Shown here: positions 33,287 through 44,618 of the stretch, piece by piece | Position numbering within the stretch: the stretch's first letter is position 1 | Layout: the number at the start of each line of letters is the position of its first letter | Origin: Microvelia longipes | Lineage: Eukaryota; Arthropoda; Insecta; Hemiptera; Veliidae | Length of the DNA: 64,000 nt | Assembly: GCA_018340805.1 (NCBI GenBank) | Contig: JACMZG010001863.1 | Span: forward strand, 25,171,274-25,235,273 | Direction: 5' to 3' | Notes under the pieces: model-generated | What the model was told of the DNA's origin: nothing | The model's database searches: none | Seen by the model: only the letters and a program-made list of their open reading frames with translations | Translations under genes and position numbers: made by a program

Positions 33287-33532
33287 ATTAATAAACACCC
33301 AAGTCTCTCCACATATAATATTTATTGACAGAGCCAGCTTTCCTTTTGGTCATCATCAGTGCCAGCGAACGATGTATGTTACCTATGACAAATCGGACTT
33401 GTCATAGCTAACAAGTGACTCCTTACTACCTTTATAATACATCGTTCGCTAGCACTGTTAAGGACTGAAAGGTTGAAAGCTGGCTCTAATCAATAAACAT
33501 TGTATGTGAAGAGACTTTGGTGTTTTATTAAT
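33287..33532. mobile_element. Foldback MITE, about 245 bp
   Basis: The ends TTAATAAACACCCAAGTCTC and GAGACTTTGGTGTTTTATTA are imperfect inverses. The similarity continues inward through AGAGCCAGCTTTCC/GAAAGCTGGCTCT and CAGCGAACGATGTATG/CATCGTTCGCTAGC, so most of the element pairs with itself. ATTAAT occurs at both ends but overlaps the arms, so a target duplication is uncertain. No open frame. Confidence 0.7.
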
Positions 33533-33656
33533 ACTATATACTTAACTTGCACTTCTTGTTTTCCCGATTATTATTTGAACTTTGTATTAGGAATCACTCC
33601 TTAGTTGTTTTTATGTCAAAATAATATTTATTTATGGGATTATAATTCTTTCAAGC

Positions 33657-33750
33657 CGCGTCCGTGGTTGAAGTCCTCAAAGCGTCAGTACTTATACTGA
33701 TCTTTGATACCATGGAGGTCTGGGGTTCGCATCCCTGGTTACGCTCTGAG
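33657..33750 (+). repeat. tRNA-like SINE head
   Basis: GGGGTTCGCATCCC matches a tRNA B box in a T-arm context, and CGTGGTTGAAGTCC about 55 bases upstream resembles an A box. The ends do not pair as an acceptor stem, so a functional tRNA is unlikely. Just downstream (33,790-33,860) is GAGCGTAACGGTTGCCTCTA, an inverse partner of GGTTACGCTC here, which suggests two facing SINE fragments. Confidence 0.4.
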
Positions 33751-34716
33751 TTTATTTAACATTACGGTTCAAATAAATTATCACCAGTTTGAGCGTAACG
33801 GTTGCCTCTACCACCTGAGTTAGTTTCCGCAGGGTTTTTCTCTGATGGGCCGCTTAGCTCTAAACGTTTAAATAAAAATAAATTTAATCATTTCATTCAA
33901 TTCCCTCAAATAGCTCTAAAAAATAAAATTTCTAGAAACTTTAAGTACACCTTTTCTCTAATTTTAGTTTAAAGAAAAGTAAAGGGTTTTGCAATACTAA
34001 TGTAATTACAATTTGAGTATGTAAGAATATTTAAAAGAAAAATAATATTTATTTTAAAACCCATTGTCATTATTTTTTTTAGCCTGAAGCTAATTCATTT
34101 TTTATATGTTTTAATACAATTTAAAAGTAATAATATTTTTTTTTTCAAATTATATTAGTTTCACCGACTGCTACAGGCATGTGGAAAGGATAATAAACGG
34201 ATAATTATAACTTAAATAAAAATACATGTTTATTATTTGATTTATTTAGCTTTCTTATTATTGTTATTATTATTATGTCTTTTCAAACTTGATTTTAATT
34301 ATTAGAATTTTTGTTATATAAGGCACTAATGTCTCATTGGTGCCCCATCTTCAATTAAATTGATTTCTTTTGTCTTCATTTAACTGACAAATAATAATTT
34401 AATTGTTTTATCAAAAGGTAATTGTATATCTTTGATTTGCAATGAGATTCCTGGCCTTGTACACTCCCTGCTAGAATCATTAAGTTTTTTTATCAGTAAA
34501 GAATAAATAAATTGTATGTAATAATTACTACCAATACTTACCATAAAGTATTATGCAGCCCTTAAATCATTTCCACTGTGTTCTTTGTGTAATTTTAATG
34601 AAATGGAAGTCCTTAAAAACACAAACGTATTGTTAGGAAATTATTCTATATTAACATAATGCTTAATATTCACAACTAAACCCTTCCTAAAAAATAGTTG
34701 CATTTATTTTATTTTA
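33751..34716. other. Non-coding DNA with SINE-like debris at left end
   Basis: After the GC-richer piece at 33,790-33,860 the sequence returns to AT-rich DNA with no gene. Confidence 0.5.
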
Positions 34717-35600
34717 CTTTTACATTTCCTCAGCTACTTACTTTAGTACATAGGAAAAAATATTGTTTACCCTAAAAATTATAATCATCCTTTTTTTTAA
34801 AGTGCTGAATGTTTTATTATGCTGTTTGTGATCGTGTTCCTGTGTGTCATGCATAACTAACTCCCACTGTGTTTATGCTGGGGACATGAAACTTAATACA
34901 AAAATCACGCATAAGATCTAATTGTGCTTCCCAGAAGATGATCTATTATTATTAGTCATAAAAAATATTAAAAATCGTTAAAAATCAAAAAGATGACCGA
35001 TCGAATTGAAATTTGACACAAATGTACATCTACTTTAATGTTGGTCACCATTGAGAAAATATTTACTTTTAAATTTCATAACTTTGACTTTATAGTATTT
35101 TTAATATAATATGTTTTTGAAGTACGATATATTGTCAGATAGCGCAAAACACAAATATCTTGGAGCTGAAATTCGAAATTTATCTTTTTTATTTTGTAAG
35201 TTATTGGTAAAAATGTATATTATCCGTTCCTTTAATTAAATTTAAAAAATTAAATTTTAAAATTTAAAAAATTTTATGAAACAGTTTGTGTAAAAAATAA
35301 GACGTTTTACTTAATAATAAACTAAATACTAAATTTGGTTACTTAATAATTCAGATGTCGGGCATAGAGACAACGAAGGCGTGCTACCCGTGGCCTTGAA
35401 TTATCATGAAATTCTGAGGAGAGCAAAACAATTCTAAGCCTTAAAACCCTTGACTTTGAATAACCGTTTTATTCTTTGGTCGAGCGAAGCAAAGCTAAAG
35501 TGACCCCCTTAAGCTTTGGATTATCATGACATTTAGAAGACGAGCTTATGAGTGCGAATTTGTGAGGAAAAGTACCGAGACACCCCATTCCCGATTTTTT
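34717..35600 (+). mobile_element. Family R variant, near full length
   Basis: The head at 34,717 (ACATTTCCTCAGCTACTTAC, ACATAGGAAAAAATATTG) is followed by the variant body shared with 31,738-32,170. The tail holds GGTCGAGCGAAGCAAAGC and AGACGAGCTTATGAGTGCGA, and the end reads GAGGAAAAGTACCGAGACAC, then CCCGATTTTTT. No 5S segment is recognisable. Confidence 0.55.
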
Positions 35601-38188
35601 AAAATAATAAATAATTCTATTATGTTTTGTATGTACATTTAATGCACTTTTAAAACGAAATAGCTTTCAACCCCTCCCTATTTGGTGTTTAATACCCCTT
35701 TTTAATAAACATTTCTGAATAAATTGAAAAAAATATAAAATTTTTGGTTCAAAATTTTTTTTTACTCGAATGTATATTTTAATTATTCGTTTTTATTTTA
35801 TTTTGCTTTGTTATTATCTCGTTTAAGAGTTTTAATTAATGCTTTATTGGTACAACTTGCATATTGCATTTTAATTATAAATTTTTATTCATTATTTTCC
35901 CTTAGAGGGAATATTTTAAATTCATAAAAATGTATACTTTTTTTTTATTTATTGACGCGTTTAGCATTTTAATTAAGGTGGAACTAAGCTTCCTCACTTC
36001 ATTTTTAAAAATCATATAAAATCTTTTTAGCTACGCCCCTTGACCTAACTTCTTAAAATTTTTTCTTTAGGTAACTTTTTAAACTGGTTAACTTCTTCAT
36101 TGACGTGGAAATGAAGCAATTTGCTTAATTTATATTGAAGAACTTAAATTTATCTCTTGAGTTCTTTGATGTTTTGCAATCCTCTAAAGGTCTGTTTACG
36201 TTTCTACCATTAGATATAATTGTAGATTATAAAGGGAATTTAGGTAACAGCCTGGAATTATCTACAGTAGATTAATTTACCTTCCATTTTACTTCTACTC
36301 TACTCTCTACATTTCTTAGATATTAAGGTGGTCCACAACTATATCTTTAAGTTATTTTCTCTCTTAATTCGGATATATATTTAATATAATTTAAAATATT
36401 AATTTGAATCAAGTTAAAACGCATGTACTAAGATATCAGTATTGATACTAAGATATTAATATAAGATTAATATGTTTTGTACTTAAATTTAATAATTAAT
36501 CTAGCTTTCATAAATGAAGAAGTAGTTATTTTATTGCATAATTGGACTTTCTAAAGAACAATTAAATAGCTCTTAATTGTTATATTTAATCGAATAATTA
36601 AATACTATTTCAAATGAATACACTTTATTAAAACATAGAAAGAAACTTAGCGTACAAATTTAATGACAAAATTTGAGTTTATTTTAGGCTGAATTTTCAA
36701 TGATTCCCCCTCGCCCTCTCTATGACTTTAACCTCATAGCCTCATTTTTTCCTTTGAAAATTCGCTAAAACTAAAAAATGTTCGGATTTCTTTGCTAATA
36801 CGTTAAGGTCAAACCCCTAAGGCACTCTATCTCTCCCTCTCTCTTAATTTATCGGCTCTAAATTTAATTTACTTTATTTCAAAACGCATGTGCATTACAA
36901 AACTGTTAGGAATATAAAACTAATACTCTAAATATTATTCAATAAGATAGAAATATAAAAGTAGAATATTTTGCCACGATTGAATGCACAACAAACGTAG
37001 TATATCAAAATCTAAAGAATTAATAAATTTATAAAAAATTGTAAAATTATACAAAAATGCCTTTTAAGCCAATTATATCTCTTAAGTTTTTAATAACTGA
37101 TAACATATGTAATAGCTATTTGGGCACATGAGAAATAAACGACTATCCAAACGGGTTACGTTTAGAAGAAAAACATTAGGACTCCTGAGCTCAATTTGGC
37201 GTCACAATTAATTTAGCCTGCGTCCAAACTTTTAAAATAATTATAATATTTGAAATGATTTTAAAATTGAATTTTACATTTTAATCACTTAATTAATTTT
37301 TAGTTTGCTGTGCGATTTAACTTGACGAGGTATTTACTGATAACTCTCTCTGTATACTTAAAGGTTTATAACTCACTTGCCACGATCCATTAGTAAAATG
37401 AACCTGAGCTCTAATGGGATTAAGCGAAGGCAGATGTTTGAGATTTTCTTCAAGATGCGGATTTTCAGACGTTTAAATTACCTTTTTAAATTGTCCTTAT
37501 TTTATAGGATTAATAGGTTGTGTTGAGAGAACTAAAATTGTATAAATCTTTTAAGATTTACTTCTTAAGAGTCTTATTATTTTCTTTTAGAAAATCTGTC
37601 TTTATTTAAATATTTCTCAACTGAGACAATTTTATTATCTTGAACTAAAACGCATTTGAGTTAAATTACAGGTATAGAGTTTAATTACTCGGAGATTGTT
37701 TTCTTGATTACCTCCTGTTTACTTTAAACATTCTACATATTTTTTATTCTTGAAATTATTTGTTACTAAGATTAAAATTAAGATTCAGAATATTCTAAAA
37801 TTAAAATTTGTTAGAAAAAAATATTTAAGGTTTGCTTCCTTATTTTCATGTTTATAAGCATAAAGGAATACAATATAATAGTGCGAGATACAATTATTCA
37901 TGTTTTTGCAAAACTCGGTAGTATCAAATGATACATAAAGGCATAGTTATAAGTATTGAGACTCTGGGGTTTTACCTACATTATTAGGTTTTGAGTATTT
38001 GAATGATCCTAAGTGGTTTTAACATGCTGTCATATTCAAATAATTTTTTTAGTTTACACATATTGTAGAGATAAATGTTTAAAGTATCTTAAATCAAATC
38101 TATACATATTGCTACTGAGAGCTCTCTTTCATTAACTAATGAAGTAAATAAAAAGAATAAAAACATATAATTATTTTACTTTGTTTTT
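35601..38188. other. AT-rich non-coding DNA; left flank of the duplicated segment
   Basis: No gene. The stretch 37,400-37,700 matches, loosely but collinearly, 44,640-45,050. The join with the duplicated segment at 38,188 reads TTTGTTTTTATAGACTCG, where the other copy has the LINE tail instead. Confidence 0.5.
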
Positions 38189-38357
38189 ATAGACTCGTAT
38201 ATGGATGAAAACAAAAGATTTATATTATGATTATTATTGCAAATAAATATATAAGTTAGTATATAGGTCTATATCTATATTAAGAACTATTTGTTTTGCG
38301 CGACTCTCAAAAGATTAGCTTACTCAAAATAAAAAGTTAAACAAATAAATAAAAAAA

Positions 38358-38562
38358 AAAAGTACGGGTACCTCAGAACTTTTTCTCACCTTATCGGATT
38401 TGCTGCGCTCAGCCCTCAGAATATGGGAATCACCTGATTTTTATTTAAGTTAGTCTCCGGAATTGCTTAGCTCGTCATCAGACTTTAAAAGTATCTGTGT
38501 TATTTCCAGAGCTTATCCATCCATGTACTGACTTTGATAGATGCTTAACATTAGTGATTCAA
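38358..38562 (-). mobile_element. 3' part of family R with 5S-derived segment
   Basis: Read on the minus strand, the 5S-like part (AATGTTAAGCATCTATCAAA, then GTCAGTACATGGATGGAT) at 38,504-38,562 is followed by GACGAGCTAAGCAATTCC and the tail GAGAAAAAGTTCTGAGGTAC. The head and body are absent. The equivalent lies in the second segment copy at about 52,765-52,972. Confidence 0.6.
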
Positions 38563-39757
38563 CCAAACCATAGAGACTTATTATACTTATTCATTATTAA
38601 ATACAGTTGTACCAAATTTCACTCATTGGGACAATTTTTTATTTTTTAAAATCGAATAATTGTCATTCGATTATAATTAAGTAATACTAATAATGAGATA
38701 AAATTCTTGACACATGTGTTAGTCTTATATTGTACCACATAAATGCCAAATTTCGTATAGCATTGATTGGTTTTTATGAATTTTTGAAATTTAGTCCTTT
38801 TTTCCGCTTAATGATGTCGGTAAGAATTATTTAAATAGTGAAGTCTCTCGGAGTTTGGTAAACGAAGTCATATGTATAGTTATGAGTAGGTTATAACTGT
38901 AGTACTGCAGATATAAGAAACCGTGGGTGAGGTTTTGCATAAATCAGTGTTGTCAAAGCTGTTACCCGGGCATAAAAACAAAAAAAAAATACCATCCGTA
39001 TGTTTTTATGTGGTAACATCTGAAATTTTAAAGTTGGCTAAAAAACAATTTCACAGTAAGTTTTATAATTGGTTTAAAGGAGAGAAAAAAGTAAACAAAT
39101 TTCTAATTTTGCTTCGCACTAACTCTGAACCGCGAAAGCTCTTAAGAGCTTTTAGTTCAATGTTTTTGCAACGTATTTACATAAAAACTCAAGTGCAGTA
39201 TTAGTTCTGTGAAAAATTGTTACTGTGATTGTTGAGTTTAAAAAAGATAATTTCTATCTTGCGATTCAAAACAACTCATCCATCAAAGTTGTATTTGATT
39301 TACAATTAGTCTGGAAATTTTGATCCGAAAACTGTTTTATGAAGGTGTCAAAACTTTTTATTCCCAACCAATTCCATTTTTTTAAACTTTTTGAAAATAT
39401 TATTTTAAAAAAAAAAGTTTGTTCATTTCTCCCTGAAAAATCTAAAAATAAAATAAAGGGAAACTCATCACGAGAAGGGGAAGGCGAAAAGAATGAACAG
39501 CCCAAATTCCTACCTTTGCTTCTCTTGGCATTTCGTTGAAAATTAATGAAAAACCATCAACACTTTGTTGTTGTAAAAAATAAATATTTTTCCTGACCTA
39601 TTTGAAATGTTTGAAAAGAGCTATTCAAACAACTGTGTATTTGTATTCTCTTTCTTGTTTACTATAACCTGTAATTGCCTGCTAGTGATTATTTTGTATT
39701 TACTTTTTATCTGTGTGATTAGTGTATTACTTTTAGTGCTACTCTTGTAAGGATTAC

Positions 39758-39848
39758 TTTTTACCTCTTTAAGATTAGTGAATACTTTTTACCTCTTTAA
39801 GGATAGTGAATTACTTTTTACCTCTTGTAAGGATTAGTGAATTACTTT
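39758..39848 (+). repeat. Tandem repeat, about 33-bp unit
   Basis: Units of TTTTTACCTCTTGTAAGG followed by ATTAGTGAATTAC are repeated about three times with deletions. The counterpart at 54,115-54,232 has about four more regular copies, a length difference between the two segment copies. Confidence 0.7.
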
Positions 39849-41659
39849 TTTTTGTATGACGTCTTCAAAGAAACAAATATTGCAGTGCTGTAGTTGTGGA
39901 ATTATTTTTATAGCCCATTTTTTAATTTGTATAAATTTGAAGTCGAATAAAAAATATAGAATTTATCACGTTCTGTCTAAAATGGAGTGCTCAACTTAAA
40001 AGCAATGGATTCCTTTTCTTTTTTTTCAATTCTCTCTCAATTTTCCTAAAATGCTCCGTCATCATGATGCTCCGTCTTAGCGACTCGAAATTTTGTCGTC
40101 TAGCTTAGTAAATTTTGAAGATGAATTCAATCGTTTTTAGATATTTAATACCATCCTTACAATATACTGTTTACTCATTATTAAAAAATTAACGATGCTA
40201 GGTGTATTCTGTAGGTTAATAAACATTAAAATGTTTATTTAAGAAACTAGTTAATTAAAAAACTAGTTTTGATCTATTAAATTTATTAAATCGATTAAAT
40301 TGATCTATTTATCAAATTACATAAAACACAACAACTTACAGTCATTAAGATGTTAAGCTGTAAAAATAAAAAATAATTCATTCTGTAAATATTCTGTTCA
40401 AGTACAGTGAAAGGACAGAAAACTCATCAATCATGACAATACATTGGATTTGTCAGGTTTTTGAGTTATTATTTCTCTATTTAGAAAATTAATCAACGAG
40501 CATGTGTTTTTGTGTGTTGAAAAAAATTTGGTTAGATTTTTTTTCAATGTGTTGAGAAAACGACTTGAAAGATTGCTTGGTACCTTATTGTTACCCATAT
40601 CTCTCTGGTGTATGGGCCAAGTGAGAGGGGCCCCTTCAACTATACAGCACATATCTTTTCAGATTTATGTCCTCGTAGACTTTTCTACAGTCCAATTTAT
40701 ATACTTTTTTTCTCTTTTTCTTTTTCCTATTTCAAAGTATTTTTCCCAGTTTCCCTGGATAGAATTTTTTCCGAGATTTTTTCAGATAACGGAGTGAGAA
40801 ATGTTATGAAGTTGACGTATGTTTTTCTATTCTTTTATGCTGGTGGTTGAATTTAATTGTTGACTCACAGGAACTACCTATCATTAATAAACTACAGCCT
40901 ACTCTGAGCAACTTTGTTATAAATAGCCTATAGGGTGTAAAATCATTAAATACATTTTTCTATCTTTATTTTTCCTTAAGACCATTTTTCTATTTCTGTT
41001 TTCCTCCAAATCCTTTATCATAAAAGTTTCTTTCGGCAATAAGTTACTTCCTTTTCCTTCTTCCTTATTGACCATCAACGCGTTTTACTCCGTAAATCTA
41101 TCTTTACTGAATCCAACTGTATATTAGGACTTATGTTTGAAAATACTTTGTATCACAATATTAATCTTTGAAGTACATATACCTTTGTCTATGTCAGTCA
41201 AATTGATAAAGAACATTTATTTTTTCCTTTAATTTTAATGAAACTATATTTTGGAACAGAAAGTAGTGCTGTTTGGTTAAAGCTTACTGCAAAATTGGCA
41301 ATAGGGCTTATTTCGCACTCTCTATTTTAAAACATACCTATATTTTTATGGAAATTTTGATAATAAAAGTCTGTTCATTTGAATAGTATGTTTATTAGTA
41401 TCTTCATTTTCGTATGTTCAGGCTGGTTACGCACCCTCTATTTTGAACCATTTCTTAAACTTCTCATATTAAAAACTATACAGAGATTTAATAGAACAGT
41501 TTCTCTATTTGAATGAGTATGTTTCTATAATATGTTGAAGAAATAAAATCTATTGAAAACGATTTTATATTAATAAATTTATGACTTGTTGAGAATTTTG
41601 TTTGTTGTGTGAAAGTCTAAAAAATTTGCTGCCTATTAAAATTAAAACAAAATAAAAAT

Positions 41660-41740
41660 TAATTTTAATTTTACATTGTTGTTTCAGGTGAGTTGCTGTA
41701 TTTTGATTTTCCGTAACAGTACTATGGAGGGGTATGAATT
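41660..41740 (+). other. Candidate recursive splice site, copy 1
   Basis: TTTTACATTGTTGTTTCAG ends at 41,687 and is followed directly by GTGAGTTG, so a good acceptor and a good donor touch. A second possible donor (GG|GTATGA) lies 44 bases on at 41,732, the same layout as at 4,390-4,435. One frame of the 44-mer is open (VSCCILIFRNSTME). Seen: the motif. Use in splicing is inferred. Confidence 0.35.
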
Positions 41741-42234
41741 ATATATATTTTTAAAATTATTCGTTAAACTTTATTAATGTATCTTTACTAAAGATAACAT
41801 ACTTTTTTTAGTCACCTAGATATAAGACTATTTATCCTAAATGTGGAACGCCAAGATTTAATGAACTCTAAATAATTCATGCTTTAAACTTATTTTTTCT
41901 TTAATTAGTTTTTTATCAAGTAATGTAATCTTCAAGTGAACGTAATTTGTCGGTATTATCTGAATGAAGGTTATGTTTTTTTCATTTACAATATTACTTT
42001 TTTTCTCTTGAGTATTGGGTGGATGATTTAAAATGAAATATTAAATCAGGAAGGCTAAAAGTCTTAAAAATTTTTCCGTCTTCTTCAATTTTTCTAAAAA
42101 CACTTCAAGAGTGAATTGAATAAAAGAAATCTTTGATAAATAAATAATTTAATGTTTTCTTACCATTTTTCTTTTATTAATATAGTTCAATATTTTATTT
42201 GGATTAAGAATTAATTTCTTAAGTTATTAAACTA

Positions 42235-42236
<2 letters not shown>

Positions 42237-42271
<35 letters not shown>
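42237..42271. repeat. (AT)n microsatellite
   Basis: An uninterrupted AT dinucleotide run; the matching run in the other segment copy is at 56,661-56,698. Confidence 0.95.
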
Positions 42272-42276
<5 letters not shown>

Positions 42277-42798
42277 ATAGTATTTCTGTATGAATAATTA
42301 AATGGTAAAACTTAAAATATAAGAAACCTACTTCTTAATGTAGGCTTGGACTTTATTAGGCTCATTTTTTACAAGTAAGAGTAGGTTGAGTTGGTTCGAT
42401 TTAGATCGATGGCTTCAGTTCTGTCATTGACTCTATGTTTTGACGTATCCACTGTTATTTAAAATATACAAGGATAAACTGTTCATTTTTAATAGTTTTT
42501 ATATTTCATATTAAAGAATTTTATTAATTCTTACCACAATTATAAATACCACAATTTTAATACTAAAAAAATTATTAGAAGTATTTGCGTTTAATGCCTT
42601 TTTCATATTTTGCTCTATAATGTTTAGTTGTTTTAAGAGGAAACCTTTTAAATTTTATCAAATTTTATTTTTACTTAATTTGTTTTTAAATTTTAGCAGA
42701 TGAGGTGTTATCTTATCTGCTTGTAGTTTTTTACTTTTAAAATTTTCTAAATTATGTGTGAAAACCCTAATTTTAAATGAAAAGCCATTAATTTAATT

Positions 42799-43737
42799 NN
42801 NNNNNNNNNNNNNNNNNNNNNNNNNNNNNNNNNNNNNNNNNNNNNNNNNNNNNNNNNNNNNNNNNNNNNNNNNNNNNNNNNNNNNNNNNNNNNNNNNNNN
42901 NNNNNNNNNNNNNNNNNNNNNNNNNNNNNNNNNNNNNNNNNNNNNNNNNNNNNNNNNNNNNNNNNNNNNNNNNNNNNNNNNNNNNNNNNNNNNNNNNNNN
43001 NNNNNNNNNNNNNNNNNNNNNNNNNNNNNNNNNNNNNNNNNNNNNNNNNNNNNNNNNNNNNNNNNNNNNNNNNNNNNNNNNNNNNNNNNNNNNNNNNNNN
43101 NNNNNNNNNNNNNNNNNNNNNNNNNNNNNNNNNNNNNNNNNNNNNNNNNNNNNNNNNNNNNNNNNNNNNNNNNNNNNNNNNNNNNNNNNNNNNNNNNNNN
43201 NNNNNNNNNNNNNNNNNNNNNNNNNNNNNNNNNNNNNNNNNNNNNNNNNNNNNNNNNNNNNNNNNNNNNNNNNNNNNNNNNNNNNNNNNNNNNNNNNNNN
43301 NNNNNNNNNNNNNNNNNNNNNNNNNNNNNNNNNNNNNNNNNNNNNNNNNNNNNNNNNNNNNNNNNNNNNNNNNNNNNNNNNNNNNNNNNNNNNNNNNNNN
43401 NNNNNNNNNNNNNNNNNNNNNNNNNNNNNNNNNNNNNNNNNNNNNNNNNNNNNNNNNNNNNNNNNNNNNNNNNNNNNNNNNNNNNNNNNNNNNNNNNNNN
43501 NNNNNNNNNNNNNNNNNNNNNNNNNNNNNNNNNNNNNNNNNNNNNNNNNNNNNNNNNNNNNNNNNNNNNNNNNNNNNNNNNNNNNNNNNNNNNNNNNNNN
43601 NNNNNNNNNNNNNNNNNNNNNNNNNNNNNNNNNNNNNNNNNNNNNNNNNNNNNNNNNNNNNNNNNNNNNNNNNNNNNNNNNNNNNNNNNNNNNNNNNNNN
43701 NNNNNNNNNNNNNNNNNNNNNNNNNNNNNNNNNNNNN
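42799..43737. other. Assembly gap (939 Ns)
   Basis: Unknown bases. The left side stops inside the duplicated segment, whose second copy continues past the same point at 57,236, so the break is not a natural end. Confidence 0.99.
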
Positions 43738-44618
43738 ATATAAACAATTTTAAATATTAAATACTATAAGTAAATAATATTTAATTAAATTACTTAAACA
43801 AATATTTATTAAAATAGAAAATTCATGTAAATACATAAATAAAATCGACTAATAATATTAAAAATAAACAAAAACTATATAATGTATAAAACTATGTAAA
43901 ATCAATATAATTTTAAAAATATAAATAAGCACACAATTACTTCATAGATAGTAAAAATAAATAAAGTAACAATAAATTAGATAACACGTTTTTTTTCAAT
44001 AATAAATAAATAAATATATTTATTTAAAGAATAAATAAAAATAATTAAATAAATAAAATCAAAGCAAATACCGAAATTTATAGTAAAAGAGCTACAAATA
44101 ATAACAAAATAATAAAAAGCGCTGTAAATCTAATGAACAGTGAAATCATGGAGAGGACCGAAATGGAAAATATGTTTACCAACTTTAGAGATGAAATACA
44201 GACAAGCATTAATAGAGGAAATGATAATCTTTTGGCTGCTTTAGAGAGAATAGAGACTAATCAGAAAGAGTGTTTAAAGAAAATTGATCTCAATCGTAAA
44301 GACATTGATCACTTGCAGAGAGATTACCGGAGGAACAGTATAATAATGTATGGAATTAAGGAAAGAAAACCTGAAACTTATGAACAATTAGAGATAAAAG
44401 TTATGCAGTTCTTTGAGAGATATTTAAGAATAGAATTAAAAGAATACGACATAGATATGTTAAAACGAAATGGCCCGTATGTGAAAGAAAATAGAGCTAT
44501 TTATATAACTTTTGTAAGAAATGTAGTAAAACGACGAGTTTTGCAAAACAGAGGATTACTTAAAGGGACAAAAATTTGTGTATACTTACAATTGTAGAAC
44601 TCTTAAAGATAAAAATNC
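43738..44618 (+). mobile_element. LINE copy 1, 5' fragment with internal deletion
   Basis: AT-rich 5' leader followed by the start of the LINE. Its leader parallels 47,220-47,800 and its coding part parallels 47,806-48,246. After GGGACAAAAATTT it jumps directly to GTGTATACTTACAATTGTAG, which in copy 2 lies about 775 bp further on (49,022). The fragment ends at a single N at 44,619. Either this is a genuine internally deleted element or an assembly join between two parts of the same repeat. Confidence 0.8.
44133..44597 (+). pseudogene. LINE ORF1-like protein, truncated (copy 1)
   Basis: 154-residue frame. Residues 1-65 form a probable coiled coil rich in Glu, Lys and Asn. From about residue 66 the RRNSIIMYGIKE segment begins an RRM-like fold typical of LINE ORF1 or N-terminal regions, and it reads on through ENRAIYITFVRNVVKRRV to RGLLKGTK. 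It then runs into the deletion junction and ends with residues (VYLQL) read out of frame from the endonuclease region. This copy has one extra A relative to copy 2 at the KEN/KEI position and so keeps the frame open where copy 2 breaks. ORF1-type proteins bind the element's RNA in ribonucleoprotein particles. Confidence 0.7.

Larger units (their letters stand above)
38189..42798 (+). repeat. 4.6 kb near-identical segment, copy 1
   Basis: It is matched almost base for base by 52,598-57,236. Differences are mainly one- or two-base indels in homopolymers, a few substitutions and tandem-repeat copy number. It ends exactly at the N gap. It contains a reverse family R fragment, a tandem repeat, a recursive-splice-like site and an AT microsatellite. 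No gene is supported; the 93-residue frame at 38,923 starts with GTG and is unrecognised. Likely the empty-site allele of the locus. Confidence 0.85.

Noticed and set aside
33657..33750. A functional tRNA gene
   Set aside because: The B box is good, but the acceptor stem does not pair and no proper anticodon arm is seen.
38923..39204. 93-residue frame, repeated identically at 53,327-53,608
   Set aside because: It starts with GTG, has no recognisable domain, and the identity between copies is explained by the 4.6 kb duplication rather than by selection.
42788..43747. 319-residue open frame on the minus strand
   Set aside because: It is made of Ns; the frame is an artefact of the assembly gap.
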